Shown: piece by piece, positions 1 through 6,086 of the stretch
How positions within the stretch are numbered: position 1 is the first letter of the stretch
Layout: each line of letters starts with the position of its first letter
Origin: Bacteroidales bacterium
GTDB lineage: Bacteria; Bacteroidota; Bacteroidia; Bacteroidales; UBA1402
Direction of reading: 5' to 3'
DNA: 6,086 nucleotides
Assembly (NCBI GenBank): GCA_012511135.1
Contig: JAAZGQ010000239.1
Location: 1 to 6,086 of the forward strand
Translations under genes and position numbers: made by a program
Notes under the pieces: model-generated
The model's input: the letters and a program-made list of their open reading frames with translations, nothing else
What the model was told of the DNA's origin: nothing
Database searches by the model: none

Positions 1-120
1 CCTGTGAATAAACCACCCTTCGAGATCCCTGTAATTGAGCTCTTTTTGAATTAGGGCATCTCTTGCCTGGGCGTATATGACAACTCAGGCAGCATTCGAT
101 TCTGCCGAAGCTCCTTGGGT
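1..120. other. Downstream flank, no confident gene
   Basis: This is the sequence after the lipoprotein stop. On the minus strand, positions 84 to 1 are open in the lipoprotein's own frame and read like protein (for example ARDALIQKELNYRDLEGW), but TGA at 85-87 closes the frame upstream and no ATG, GTG or TTG start follows. On the plus strand, positions 1-54 are open and end in TAG (PVNKPPFEIPVIELFLN), which could be the 3' end of a converging gene. The two readings are alternatives. Weak inverted repeats (5 bp at 88-92 with 102-106; 6 bp at 64-69 with 86-91) have no T-tract, so I do not call a terminator. Confidence 0.2.
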
Positions 121-1914
121 TTATTCTTGCAACAGCCCCTTGCTGAATTGGTAGACTTCTACGAGCTTCCCGTCTGAATCCCAGTGAGTAGACGGTCCCT
201 CGGCTACATACCCATAGAAAGCACGATTCAGGTCTCTGGCCTGAGGCTGAATGTTCCAGGTAGATTCTACCCTCTTGTTGCCATTCGGCCAGTACTGAGT
301 CCAGACACCGGTCTTAGCAATCAAATCGCGTTGCCATTTCCACTCAATCTTCCCGTTTTTGTCGTAATAAAACTCTTCGCCCGATTTGCGACCGTTTTCA
401 TAGACCACCACGTGCTGAATCGCGCCGTTTTCGTAATAATCGGTCGTCTCCCCATGCAGTAAATACCGGCCATTGGGGCAAATGCGTGCACTCCAGGCCG
501 ACTTTAAGCGGCCGTCTGTATAATTATCGGTAAAACTCTTTATTTCACCACCTTCCGATTCCGGGGTGATTTCAGCCAGATCGGACCAGATCCAGGCTTC
601 GTTCAGTTCGTAATGAATGGGAGGAAAGTTGGCCGTGGTCAGAATATGAATTACCCCATTGGGCGCCTGACGTGCAGTTGAATAGCCCAGCGATCCGTGT
701 GGAGGACGATGGCGTTGCGGCAACTGAACCGGGAGCGGTTTGATATGCCAGGTCTGACCGTTGTCTTTGGAAATGCCTACCACAGCATCGTTCCCGTATT
801 TCCAGCCAGCAGGAGGAGCGATATTCTTCTTGTGCATGTAGGAATCTGTCACATAAAGCAAATTTCCCGAAGCCAGACGAATCATGGAGGGACGCTGAAC
901 ACTGCCTAAGGGAGGGAAGGGCGAAGCCGTCCCTTTTTCCCAGCTTGCACCCCAGTCGTGCGAAATGTTCCGGACATTCCAACCCTCGATATCAGCATTT
1001 TTTCCACCCTGTGCAAGCAGGGTTCCTTTATCGTCCAAAGGCAGTATGGTTGAATGCCGGCTGCCGGTTCTTCCACCCATGTCTTTCCAGCTTTTCCCCT
1101 CATCGGCACTGTACCATAAAAAACTTTCACTATCAGTTCCGTCAGAAACAATATAAATACCACCCCGGGGATCGCGGAAGGCATTTACAACCGGTTGAGC
1201 CGTAAAGTCTGATGCAGCCGTATCGAGCTGAGGAACAGAAAAAGTCCACGAAGCACCGTTGTCTGTAGAAACAGCGATTTTGAAGGGGACATAATCGGAG
1301 ATGTATCTGCCTCCTCCAAAAAACCATATCTTGCCCTTGTCGTTCCATAACAAGCCTGACTGGTCGTTACCAAACTGCGTATCAAAAAAGACTTCAGGCA
1401 TGTCCCAGTCTTCCGAACCGTAACGAAGTCTTGCCTGCACAAAGGTGGCAGCCGTATCGTTTTCGCTTTTACCGGCAGGCGAACTGAAATACACAGCCAG
1501 GGCATCACCGTTGGGCATAATCTCAAAACCCGGCGAATGATTGTGGTGATACACTCCATGCTCCATTCCGGTAAGAGTGGCCTGCTCTGCAGGTGTATAT
1601 GCAGGAGGAATCGGAATGGCAAAACGCACCGTAAAATAGGGTTGATTTGCATCCGGGCCATAAGCTGCCTGGGTGTTTGTTTGTTTAACGACCGATTGAT
1701 TGAAAGGGACTTTCTCCCTTTCGGCAATTACAAAATGGATCAGGCTTGCCGAATCACCCAAAGCGCAGGTGTTTTCACCGGCCCTAAACTGAGAAGCCTT
1801 TACATACAGCGTATCTTGCCGCAAATTCGCCCACTGATTGTTTTTTTTTGAGGAACATCCTGTCGTGCAGATTATGAAGGATATAATCCAGATCGATTGA
1901 AAAAGATATTTCAT
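121..1914 (-). CDS. Lipoprotein with sialidase-like (BNR_2) propeller and MORN_2 repeats
   Basis: This 597-residue protein begins with a lipoprotein signal peptide: a hydrophobic stretch at about 8-18, then CTTGC with Cys20 as the lipidated residue. The following SSKKNNQ lacks the acidic export signal of surface lipoproteins, so a periplasm-facing anchor is favoured but not proven. Residues of about 115-446 resemble a six-bladed sialidase-like propeller. Four Asp boxes of the S-x-D-x-G-x-[ST]-W type lie at 216-223, 269-276, 318-325 and 382-389. BNR_2-like blade motifs include HSPGFEIMPNGD (126-137) and GYSTARQAPNGVIHI (410-424), the latter followed by IHYELNEAWI. No FRIP/YRIP arginine motif is present, so true sialidase activity is doubtful. 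Residues of about 484-593 form three to four MORN_2-like repeats (for example YYENGAIQ, YYDKNGKIEW, YWPNGNKRVE, HWDSDGKLVE). The ATG lies 49 bp after the transporter stop, with no Shine-Dalgarno sequence; an out-of-frame ATG lies 10 bp upstream. It may be a glycoside hydrolase, a lyase or a glycan-binding protein acting with the rhamnosidase. Confidence 0.85.
   Translation of the reverse strand: MKYLFQSIWIISFIICTTGCSSKKNNQWANLRQDTLYVKASQFRAGENTCALGDSASLIHFVIAEREKVPFNQSVVKQTNTQAAYGPDANQPYFTVRFAIPIPPAYTPAEQATLTGMEHGVYHHNHSPGFEIMPNGDALAVYFSSPAGKSENDTAATFVQARLRYGSEDWDMPEVFFDTQFGNDQSGLLWNDKGKIWFFGGGRYISDYVPFKIAVSTDNGASWTFSVPQLDTAASDFTAQPVVNAFRDPRGGIYIVSDGTDSESFLWYSADEGKSWKDMGGRTGSRHSTILPLDDKGTLLAQGGKNADIEGWNVRNISHDWGASWEKGTASPFPPLGSVQRPSMIRLASGNLLYVTDSYMHKKNIAPPAGWKYGNDAVVGISKDNGQTWHIKPLPVQLPQRHRPPHGSLGYSTARQAPNGVIHILTTANFPPIHYELNEAWIWSDLAEITPESEGGEIKSFTDNYTDGRLKSAWSARICPNGRYLLHGETTDYYENGAIQHVVVYENGRKSGEEFYYDKNGKIEWKWQRDLIAKTGVWTQYWPNGNKRVESTWNIQPQARDLNRAFYGYVAEGPSTHWDSDGKLVEVYQFSKGLLQE
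1841..1849 (-). repeat. A9 homopolymer tract after the lipobox codons
   Basis: Nine consecutive A residues on the coding strand span the codons for Ser22-Lys23-Lys24-Asn25, directly after lipidated Cys20. Losing one A brings a TAA into frame after 15 further codons, and gaining one brings in a TAG about 20 codons on. Slippage during replication or transcription would therefore switch the protein off just after its signal peptide. The tract and the frame consequences are read from the sequence; regulatory use is only a possibility. Confidence 0.5.
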
Positions 1915-1963
1915 AACATGTCATTGTTTTGTTTTCTGCTGATCACAGCTCTTGTTGCCCCTG

Positions 1964-3256
1964 TCACTCCCTTTCCTTAGCAATCTGCTCCAGTGATTTT
2001 CCCGAAGTATCCGGCATAAAAAAGAAACCGACAGCACCGCTGATCAAAAGGAATATCGTCAATAAACCTGCTACCGGCCCTATTCCTGTCTTTGCCAACA
2101 CCGGGACAAAGAAGCTCCAGACCCCAAGTATCGTCCGGCTGATGCCAAAGGTTATACCTTGTGCCGAGCCTCTTAACATCGTGGGAAAAAGTTCCTGGCT
2201 GAATACCTTGTAAAAGGCTTCGCCTGCCAGTGCCGCACCGGAGGAAAACATCAGAATATTGATGATTATCACCGGTATGGTAAAAGGCATAAAAAGAAAC
2301 AGACTATAAGCTACCACTTGCATAACAGCTCCAATACCCCAAAGCCATTTTCGGGTTTTGAAACTGCGGTCGGAATAACGCATAAAGACCAAATAGGTCA
2401 TTACTATAGATATTAGAAAGCCTGCACTCGAAAGACCGACACTCAGAGCCTGCGAAGAATCCGCATTGAGTGTTTTGATAATATAGGGATTAAAAATGCC
2501 GGCCGTGCCTGCCGCCAGGTTCCAGAAGAGATAAATAACAGCTGTATAAACCATTCCCTTAAAATTGGAGCCTTTCAAAAGTAAACGCAACTGGCTGCCT
2601 TTGGTCTTGACAGCTTTGGTCCAACGGGCCGATTCGGCCAGACTGCGTCTCAAATACCAGGTAACCAGGGCCACCACAAACAAATGCATAAAAACAATAC
2701 GAATACCCATAACTCCAAGGTCTGCCAAAAACATGGCTGACCAAAGCACCACCACAGGACCAAAAGACCAGGCCACCTGAGTAAAACCAAGCAATTTACC
2801 GCGCGCTTTATCTGGAGCCGCCTCGCCTACAAAGGCCAAAGAGGTGGGCACATCAGCGCCCACGGCTACTCCAATGATAAAGGTGCCGATGAACAACATG
2901 GCCGCGTTGAAGGAAAAAACAATCAACAAGATTCCCAGGGCGTATACCAGCAAATCGAATTGATAAATGCGCTTACTGCCCAGTTTATCGCCCAGCCTTC
3001 CGCCAATAACCGATCCTATAGCACAACCCACCGCGTTAGGCCCGATGGCGGCCAATAAACCGACTGCGGTATTTGACAAATTAAGATATGATTGAAACAA
3101 GGCTAATCCTGCTCCCAGCGCCACGATTGAACCGGCATCCAGATAAGAAGCCATCCCTGCCAAAGCGGAGGCTTTCCATTGTTCTTTAGTAATCTTTTCC
3201 GGATGGGATTGCTTCTCTTTCAACTCCGCAAGATCCTTGTTGCTTATTTCTGACAT
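1964..3256 (-). CDS. MFS transporter, sugar porter-like
   Basis: This 430-residue membrane protein of the major facilitator superfamily most likely imports a sugar or small glycoside across the inner membrane by ion symport. About 12 hydrophobic segments are visible, six before and six after a basic cytoplasmic loop around 203-232. The first begins near residue 29, after a polar N-terminal tail. Sugar porter signatures are present: GGRLGDKLGSKR at 85-96 (loop 2-3), ESARW at 208-212 (the PESPRW-like motif after segment 6), ELFPTMLRG at 355-363 and PDTSGKSLEQI at 415-425 (the PETKG-like C-terminal motif). Segment 1 holds an unusual in-membrane Asp40 in SYLDAGSIV. The ATG is preceded by a weak purine-rich GAGAAG, and the gene starts 26 bp after the rhamnosidase stop, so co-transcription is likely. 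Context suggests rhamnose, a rhamnoside or a derived oligosaccharide as cargo, but nothing in the sequence proves the substrate. It is not the DMT-type RhaT rhamnose permease. Confidence 0.9.
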   Translation of the reverse strand: MSEISNKDLAELKEKQSHPEKITKEQWKASALAGMASYLDAGSIVALGAGLALFQSYLNLSNTAVGLLAAIGPNAVGCAIGSVIGGRLGDKLGSKRIYQFDLLVYALGILLIVFSFNAAMLFIGTFIIGVAVGADVPTSLAFVGEAAPDKARGKLLGFTQVAWSFGPVVVLWSAMFLADLGVMGIRIVFMHLFVVALVTWYLRRSLAESARWTKAVKTKGSQLRLLLKGSNFKGMVYTAVIYLFWNLAAGTAGIFNPYIIKTLNADSSQALSVGLSSAGFLISIVMTYLVFMRYSDRSFKTRKWLWGIGAVMQVVAYSLFLFMPFTIPVIIINILMFSSGAALAGEAFYKVFSQELFPTMLRGSAQGITFGISRTILGVWSFFVPVLAKTGIGPVAGLLTIFLLISGAVGFFFMPDTSGKSLEQIAKERE

Positions 3257-3282
3257 ACTCTTCTCGATTAAAAATTATTAAA

Positions 3283-5985
3283 TTAATTGTTTATTACTGA
3301 TTTGTGTGCCACAAATTCCCAGCTGCCTGAACCCAGTTCAATCATGAATTGACGCTCGCCTTCTTTTTTTATTCCCAGGATTTGTTGCGTGCTATAGGAA
3401 TGACTTAATTCCTCTGCCTTCAAATAGATGGTCGCTGAGGTATTGACAGGTATGCTGAATTTATAAATCACCTCTTCTCCTTTTATCTCCCAGGATGAGA
3501 GCAAAAGCCCGTACATTGTTTTCAAACTTGCCCTGGCGTAATTTAATTGCTTTGTCGGGCAGGGCTTAATGATGCTATGTTTGTAGCCCGGCTGCAGAGG
3601 ATCGATATTCAGGCCTGCCACAGTACTGTAGAGCCATTGGCCTACCGCACCGTAAGCGTAATGATTGAAGGAATTCATTCCCACGGTTTGAAAAGAACCG
3701 TCGGGTTTGATGCCATCCCAGCGTTCCCAGATGGTGGTGGCTCCCATGGTAACGGGATAAAGCCAGGAGGGATAACGTTTGTTGAACAACAATTGATAGG
3801 CCAGGTCGGGATAATCGTTGTCGCTCAGCACCCGGCAAAGTAAGGGAGTGCCTAAAAAGCCGGTGGTCAGATGGCCAAAATAACGGACATCGTCTGCCAG
3901 ACGTTTTGCCATTGCCTCCCGCTCTTCGTCGGGTATCAGACCAAAGCCCAGGGCCAACACATAGGCAGTTTGAGTCCCCGAAATCAATCTTCCGTTTGGG
4001 GTAATAAACTCCTGGTGAAAAGCCTCTTTTATCTTGGGCAAAAGGCCGGCATAACGCTCAGCATCTTCCTTCTGCCCCAGGAGAGAAGCGATCTTGCTCA
4101 TCAGGGAAGTGGTATGATAAAAATAAGCTGTAGCGATCAGGTCTTTTTCGGTATGGGCACCGGCGTAACCGTAATCGGGAGCATTGTAATTGTAGGTGTA
4201 ATATTCAGCAAAAGACAACCAGTCCCCAAAATGGAAACCATAATCAAAGATGTAGCGGGAACCCGAATGCCTGATCATGTATTCCTCCCAGGCTTTCATC
4301 GATTCGTACTGGTTCTCGAGTATTTGAAGGTCTCCGTAAGATTGATAAACAGTCCATGGAACGATGACGGCAGCATCTGCCCAACCTGTGCCTCCAAATC
4401 CATCGGACCAGCCGGTGCCTCCTCCGTCTTTGAGGATATTGGGAACCACCCAGGGGACATTTCCGTCTTCTTTTTGGTCGAGCTGCAAATCCTTCATCCA
4501 TTTGGTAAAGAAAGCTCCGGTATTTCTGTTGAAACAGGCAGTGGGAGCAAAGGCCTGAGCATCGCCCGTCCAGCCCAGACGTTCATCGCGCTGGGGACAA
4601 TCGGTGGGAACATCCAGAAAGTTGCCCCGCAGCCCCCATTGAATATTTTGTTGTAAGCGATTGATCAAGAGGTCGGAACATTCAAACTCTCCGATTTCTT
4701 CCATATCGCTGTGCACTACACGGCCCTCGATATCGTCCAGGCAAATTTCTCCCGAATATCCGCTGAGGCGCAGGTATCTGAAACCGTGAAATGTAAAACG
4801 GGGTTCGTATTCTTCTATGCCTTCTCCTTTGAAAATATAGGCATCTTCGGCCTTGGCTGCCCTAAGGTTGTCGGTGTAGAAATTCCCTTCCTGATCCAGG
4901 ACTTCGGCATGGTGTAATACGATGGCCTGTCCCCGCTCTCCCTTTAAACGAAAACGCACCCAACCCACCAGGTTTTGTCCGAAATCGAAGACCAACTCTC
5001 CGCGGGGAGTTACGAACTTCTTAATGGCTTTGATAGTTTGGGTAATTCGGACAGGCTCTCCTTCCGTTGGAACCAGCACCTTGCCTGACTGATTCAATGT
5101 ATTTACTTTTTCCCAGTTGGAATCATCAAATCCCGGGTTTGCCCAACCGGCGATTTCAAGCCTGGCATCGTAAAGCTCCCCATTATAAATGTCTGATTTC
5201 AAGATGGGTCCCTTGCTGCTTTTCCAGGATTGATCACTCAAAATATATTCTTTGGAACCATCTTCGCAGGTGATTTCCAATTGAGCAATCAAGCCGGCCT
5301 TATCGCCATAAAGATTACGCTTGCCCTGAAACCCAAAAAAGCCGCGATACCAACCGTCACCAACGACGACTCCCAGAGCATTCTTGCCCTGCTTCAACAA
5401 AGCCGTCAAATCATACACCTGGTACTGAATGCGCTTATTGTAAGTAGTCCAACCCGGATTGAAATAGTCCTTGCCAACTCTGGACCCATTTATGTAAAGT
5501 TCGTATAAACCCAGAGCCGAGGCATAGATCCTGGCCTTGACCACTTGTTTGTTTACATTAAATTCTTTTCTGAAAAAGGGACAGGGATTGGACTGTGAGC
5601 GATCTTCTTCCCAGCCGGGGCTGATCCAGGCGGCTCTCCATTCGCCTGAAGTCAACAGGCCCGCTTCCCAGTAGGCCGTTTCATCGGAACTGGCCTGATT
5701 GCCCTGATTATCCCATACAGTGACTTGCCAGTAAAGCCTCTGTCCTGAAACCAACTGAGGCCCCTCGTATTTGACAAAAACAGACTGTGCGGACGTAACG
5801 ACATCGCTGTCCCAAACTAATTGATCGTTTTTCAATGCTTCGGGAGTGGAGGCTACTTTAATTCTGTATGCGGTCTGAAGGCTGTTTTCTTTTTTGGCAT
5901 CCAATTCCCAGGACAAGCGGGGATTGGAGCTTATTATCCCCAGGGGATTGATTTTGTATTCTGTCCTTAAGTTTTTGACATTCAT
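3283..5985 (-). CDS. GH78 alpha-L-rhamnosidase, cytoplasmic
   Basis: This 900-residue protein should hydrolyse terminal non-reducing alpha-L-rhamnose from oligosaccharides or glycosides by the inverting GH78 mechanism. The domain order is that of complete GH78 enzymes: an Ig/Fn3-like N-terminal domain (about 1-108), a Bac_rhamnosid_N beta domain (about 132-300, with ELYING at 162-167 and GDGWYRG at 209-215), a concanavalin-like Bac_rhamnosid domain (about 313-412, with FDFGQN from 333), the six-hairpin (alpha/alpha)6 catalytic domain (about 425-775) and a beta-sandwich C-terminus. The motif DCPQRDERLGWTGD spans 462-475; by homology with enzymes such as Streptomyces avermitilis Rha78A, Glu468 is the general acid. 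Glu754 in the TTIWERWDG stretch is the likely general base. GDWL (Asp588) and NHYAYGAVG are also kept. Start choice: a TTG at 5995-5997 is possible, but ATG at 5983-5985 is preferred. An in-frame TAA at 5998-6000 blocks any longer start, so there is no signal peptide and the enzyme is probably cytoplasmic. It lies 26 bp before the transporter gene. The exact substrate is unknown. Confidence 0.95.
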   Translation of the reverse strand: MNVKNLRTEYKINPLGIISSNPRLSWELDAKKENSLQTAYRIKVASTPEALKNDQLVWDSDVVTSAQSVFVKYEGPQLVSGQRLYWQVTVWDNQGNQASSDETAYWEAGLLTSGEWRAAWISPGWEEDRSQSNPCPFFRKEFNVNKQVVKARIYASALGLYELYINGSRVGKDYFNPGWTTYNKRIQYQVYDLTALLKQGKNALGVVVGDGWYRGFFGFQGKRNLYGDKAGLIAQLEITCEDGSKEYILSDQSWKSSKGPILKSDIYNGELYDARLEIAGWANPGFDDSNWEKVNTLNQSGKVLVPTEGEPVRITQTIKAIKKFVTPRGELVFDFGQNLVGWVRFRLKGERGQAIVLHHAEVLDQEGNFYTDNLRAAKAEDAYIFKGEGIEEYEPRFTFHGFRYLRLSGYSGEICLDDIEGRVVHSDMEEIGEFECSDLLINRLQQNIQWGLRGNFLDVPTDCPQRDERLGWTGDAQAFAPTACFNRNTGAFFTKWMKDLQLDQKEDGNVPWVVPNILKDGGGTGWSDGFGGTGWADAAVIVPWTVYQSYGDLQILENQYESMKAWEEYMIRHSGSRYIFDYGFHFGDWLSFAEYYTYNYNAPDYGYAGAHTEKDLIATAYFYHTTSLMSKIASLLGQKEDAERYAGLLPKIKEAFHQEFITPNGRLISGTQTAYVLALGFGLIPDEEREAMAKRLADDVRYFGHLTTGFLGTPLLCRVLSDNDYPDLAYQLLFNKRYPSWLYPVTMGATTIWERWDGIKPDGSFQTVGMNSFNHYAYGAVGQWLYSTVAGLNIDPLQPGYKHSIIKPCPTKQLNYARASLKTMYGLLLSSWEIKGEEVIYKFSIPVNTSATIYLKAEELSHSYSTQQILGIKKEGERQFMIELGSGSWEFVAHKSVINN
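4375..4422 (-). repeat. Imperfect 21-bp direct repeat inside the rhamnosidase catalytic domain
   Basis: Two 21-bp units, 4402-4422 and 4375-4395, match at 17 of 21 positions and are separated by 6 bp (27-bp period). They encode GGTGWSD and GGTGWAD in the stretch just before AAVIVPW. From memory of the family, GH78 enzymes usually have one such Gly-Trp-x-Asp motif here, so the second looks like a small in-frame duplication in a loop of the (alpha/alpha)6 domain. The DNA similarity is seen directly; the duplication history is inferred. Confidence 0.55.
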
Positions 5986-6086
5986 TTTTATATTCAATTA
6001 ATGTTTATCTCAGGTATTTGAAAAGCTTTTCCCAGTCCGAGATCAAAGCCTGCTACCGGTTAGGACTGAAGCATAGCCTGAATGTC
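5986..6086 (-). other. Rhamnosidase leader; possible 3' end of a preceding gene
   Basis: This is the 101-bp stretch upstream of the rhamnosidase ATG. On the minus strand one frame reads DIQAMLQS and stops with TAA at 6060-6062. The other two frames stop at 6053-6055 (TAG) and 6043-6045 (TGA). Any co-directional gene entering from the right must therefore end here, 57 to 74 bp before the rhamnosidase ATG, but nothing in these few codons identifies it. The leader becomes very AT-rich close to the ATG and has no clear Shine-Dalgarno sequence, which is common in Bacteroidota. I found no convincing TTTG / TAnnTTTG promoter pair with the usual spacing. A perfect 12-bp palindrome, GAAAAGCTTTTC, lies at 6020-6031. 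Whether transcription starts here or reads through from upstream cannot be decided. Confidence 0.3.

Noticed and set aside
64..106. Possible terminator hairpins after the lipoprotein stop.
   Set aside because: The stems are 5-6 bp with long or mismatched loops and no T-run on either strand.
136..465. The MORN_2-like repeats read as a toxin-antitoxin (YwqK-type) antitoxin.
   Set aside because: The repeats are fused to an exported lipoprotein and no toxin gene lies beside it; the antitoxin label is a name carried by the repeat family.
1185..1727. A 180-codon open frame on the minus strand, in another frame within the lipoprotein gene.
   Set aside because: Its translation is low in recognisable motifs, whereas the overlapping lipoprotein frame has Asp boxes and blade motifs across the same stretch.
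121..1914. Calling the lipoprotein a GH33 sialidase or giving it the symbol nanH.
   Set aside because: The RIP motif is absent and no sialic acid catabolic or transport gene is in the window; Asp boxes alone do not show sialidase activity.
1941..1952. A GCTG/CAGC inverted repeat, with a CRP-like TGTGA on the minus strand, between the transporter and lipoprotein genes.
   Set aside because: The stem is only 4 bp with no following T-tract, so it is not a terminator, and a lone half-site is no evidence for an operator.
3871..4656. A 261-codon open frame on the plus strand, antisense to the rhamnosidase.
   Set aside because: It lies wholly opposite the conserved GH78 catalytic domain, its translation resembles no protein I recognise, and the minus-strand reading has intact family motifs throughout.
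5995..5997. TTG as the rhamnosidase start.
   Set aside because: It adds only four residues and directly follows an in-frame TAA; the ATG at 5983-5985 is the stronger start and gives an N-terminus that begins at the Ig-like domain.

Overview
The window carries three complete genes, all read from the minus strand in the order GH78 alpha-L-rhamnosidase, MFS sugar-porter-like transporter, lipoprotein with a sialidase-like beta-propeller. The gaps are short (26 bp and 49 bp) and I see no terminator in either, so they are most simply one transcription unit. The content suggests a saccharolytic member of the Bacteroidota: a glycan-catabolic cluster, a lipoprotein bearing Asp-box and MORN-type repeats, AT-rich gene leaders with little or no Shine-Dalgarno sequence, and a moderate base composition. 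The window does not fix a genus, and neither a SusC/SusD pair nor a regulator is visible.

Layout on the + strand scale, right to left in transcription order. 5986-6086 is the leader of the rhamnosidase and may hold the last codons of a preceding co-directional gene. 3283-5985 is a full-length GH78 rhamnosidase with its catalytic motifs intact and no signal peptide. 1964-3256 is a 12-segment MFS transporter with sugar porter signatures. 121-1914 is a lipoprotein with four Asp boxes and a C-terminal block of MORN_2-like repeats. 1-120 is the downstream flank, where I can assign no gene with confidence.

Working model (inference): the lipoprotein, anchored in the envelope, binds or processes a rhamnose-containing or uronic-acid-containing glycan or glycoside. 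The MFS protein carries a small product across the inner membrane, and the cytoplasmic GH78 enzyme removes terminal alpha-L-rhamnose. The least described element is the lipoprotein. It has a BNR_2-like sialidase fold without the sialidase RIP motif, a histidine cluster at the first blade, a fused MORN-repeat tail, and an A9 tract just after the lipobox cysteine. The enzyme and transporter families are ordinary; the combination and the propeller-MORN fusion deserve a second look.
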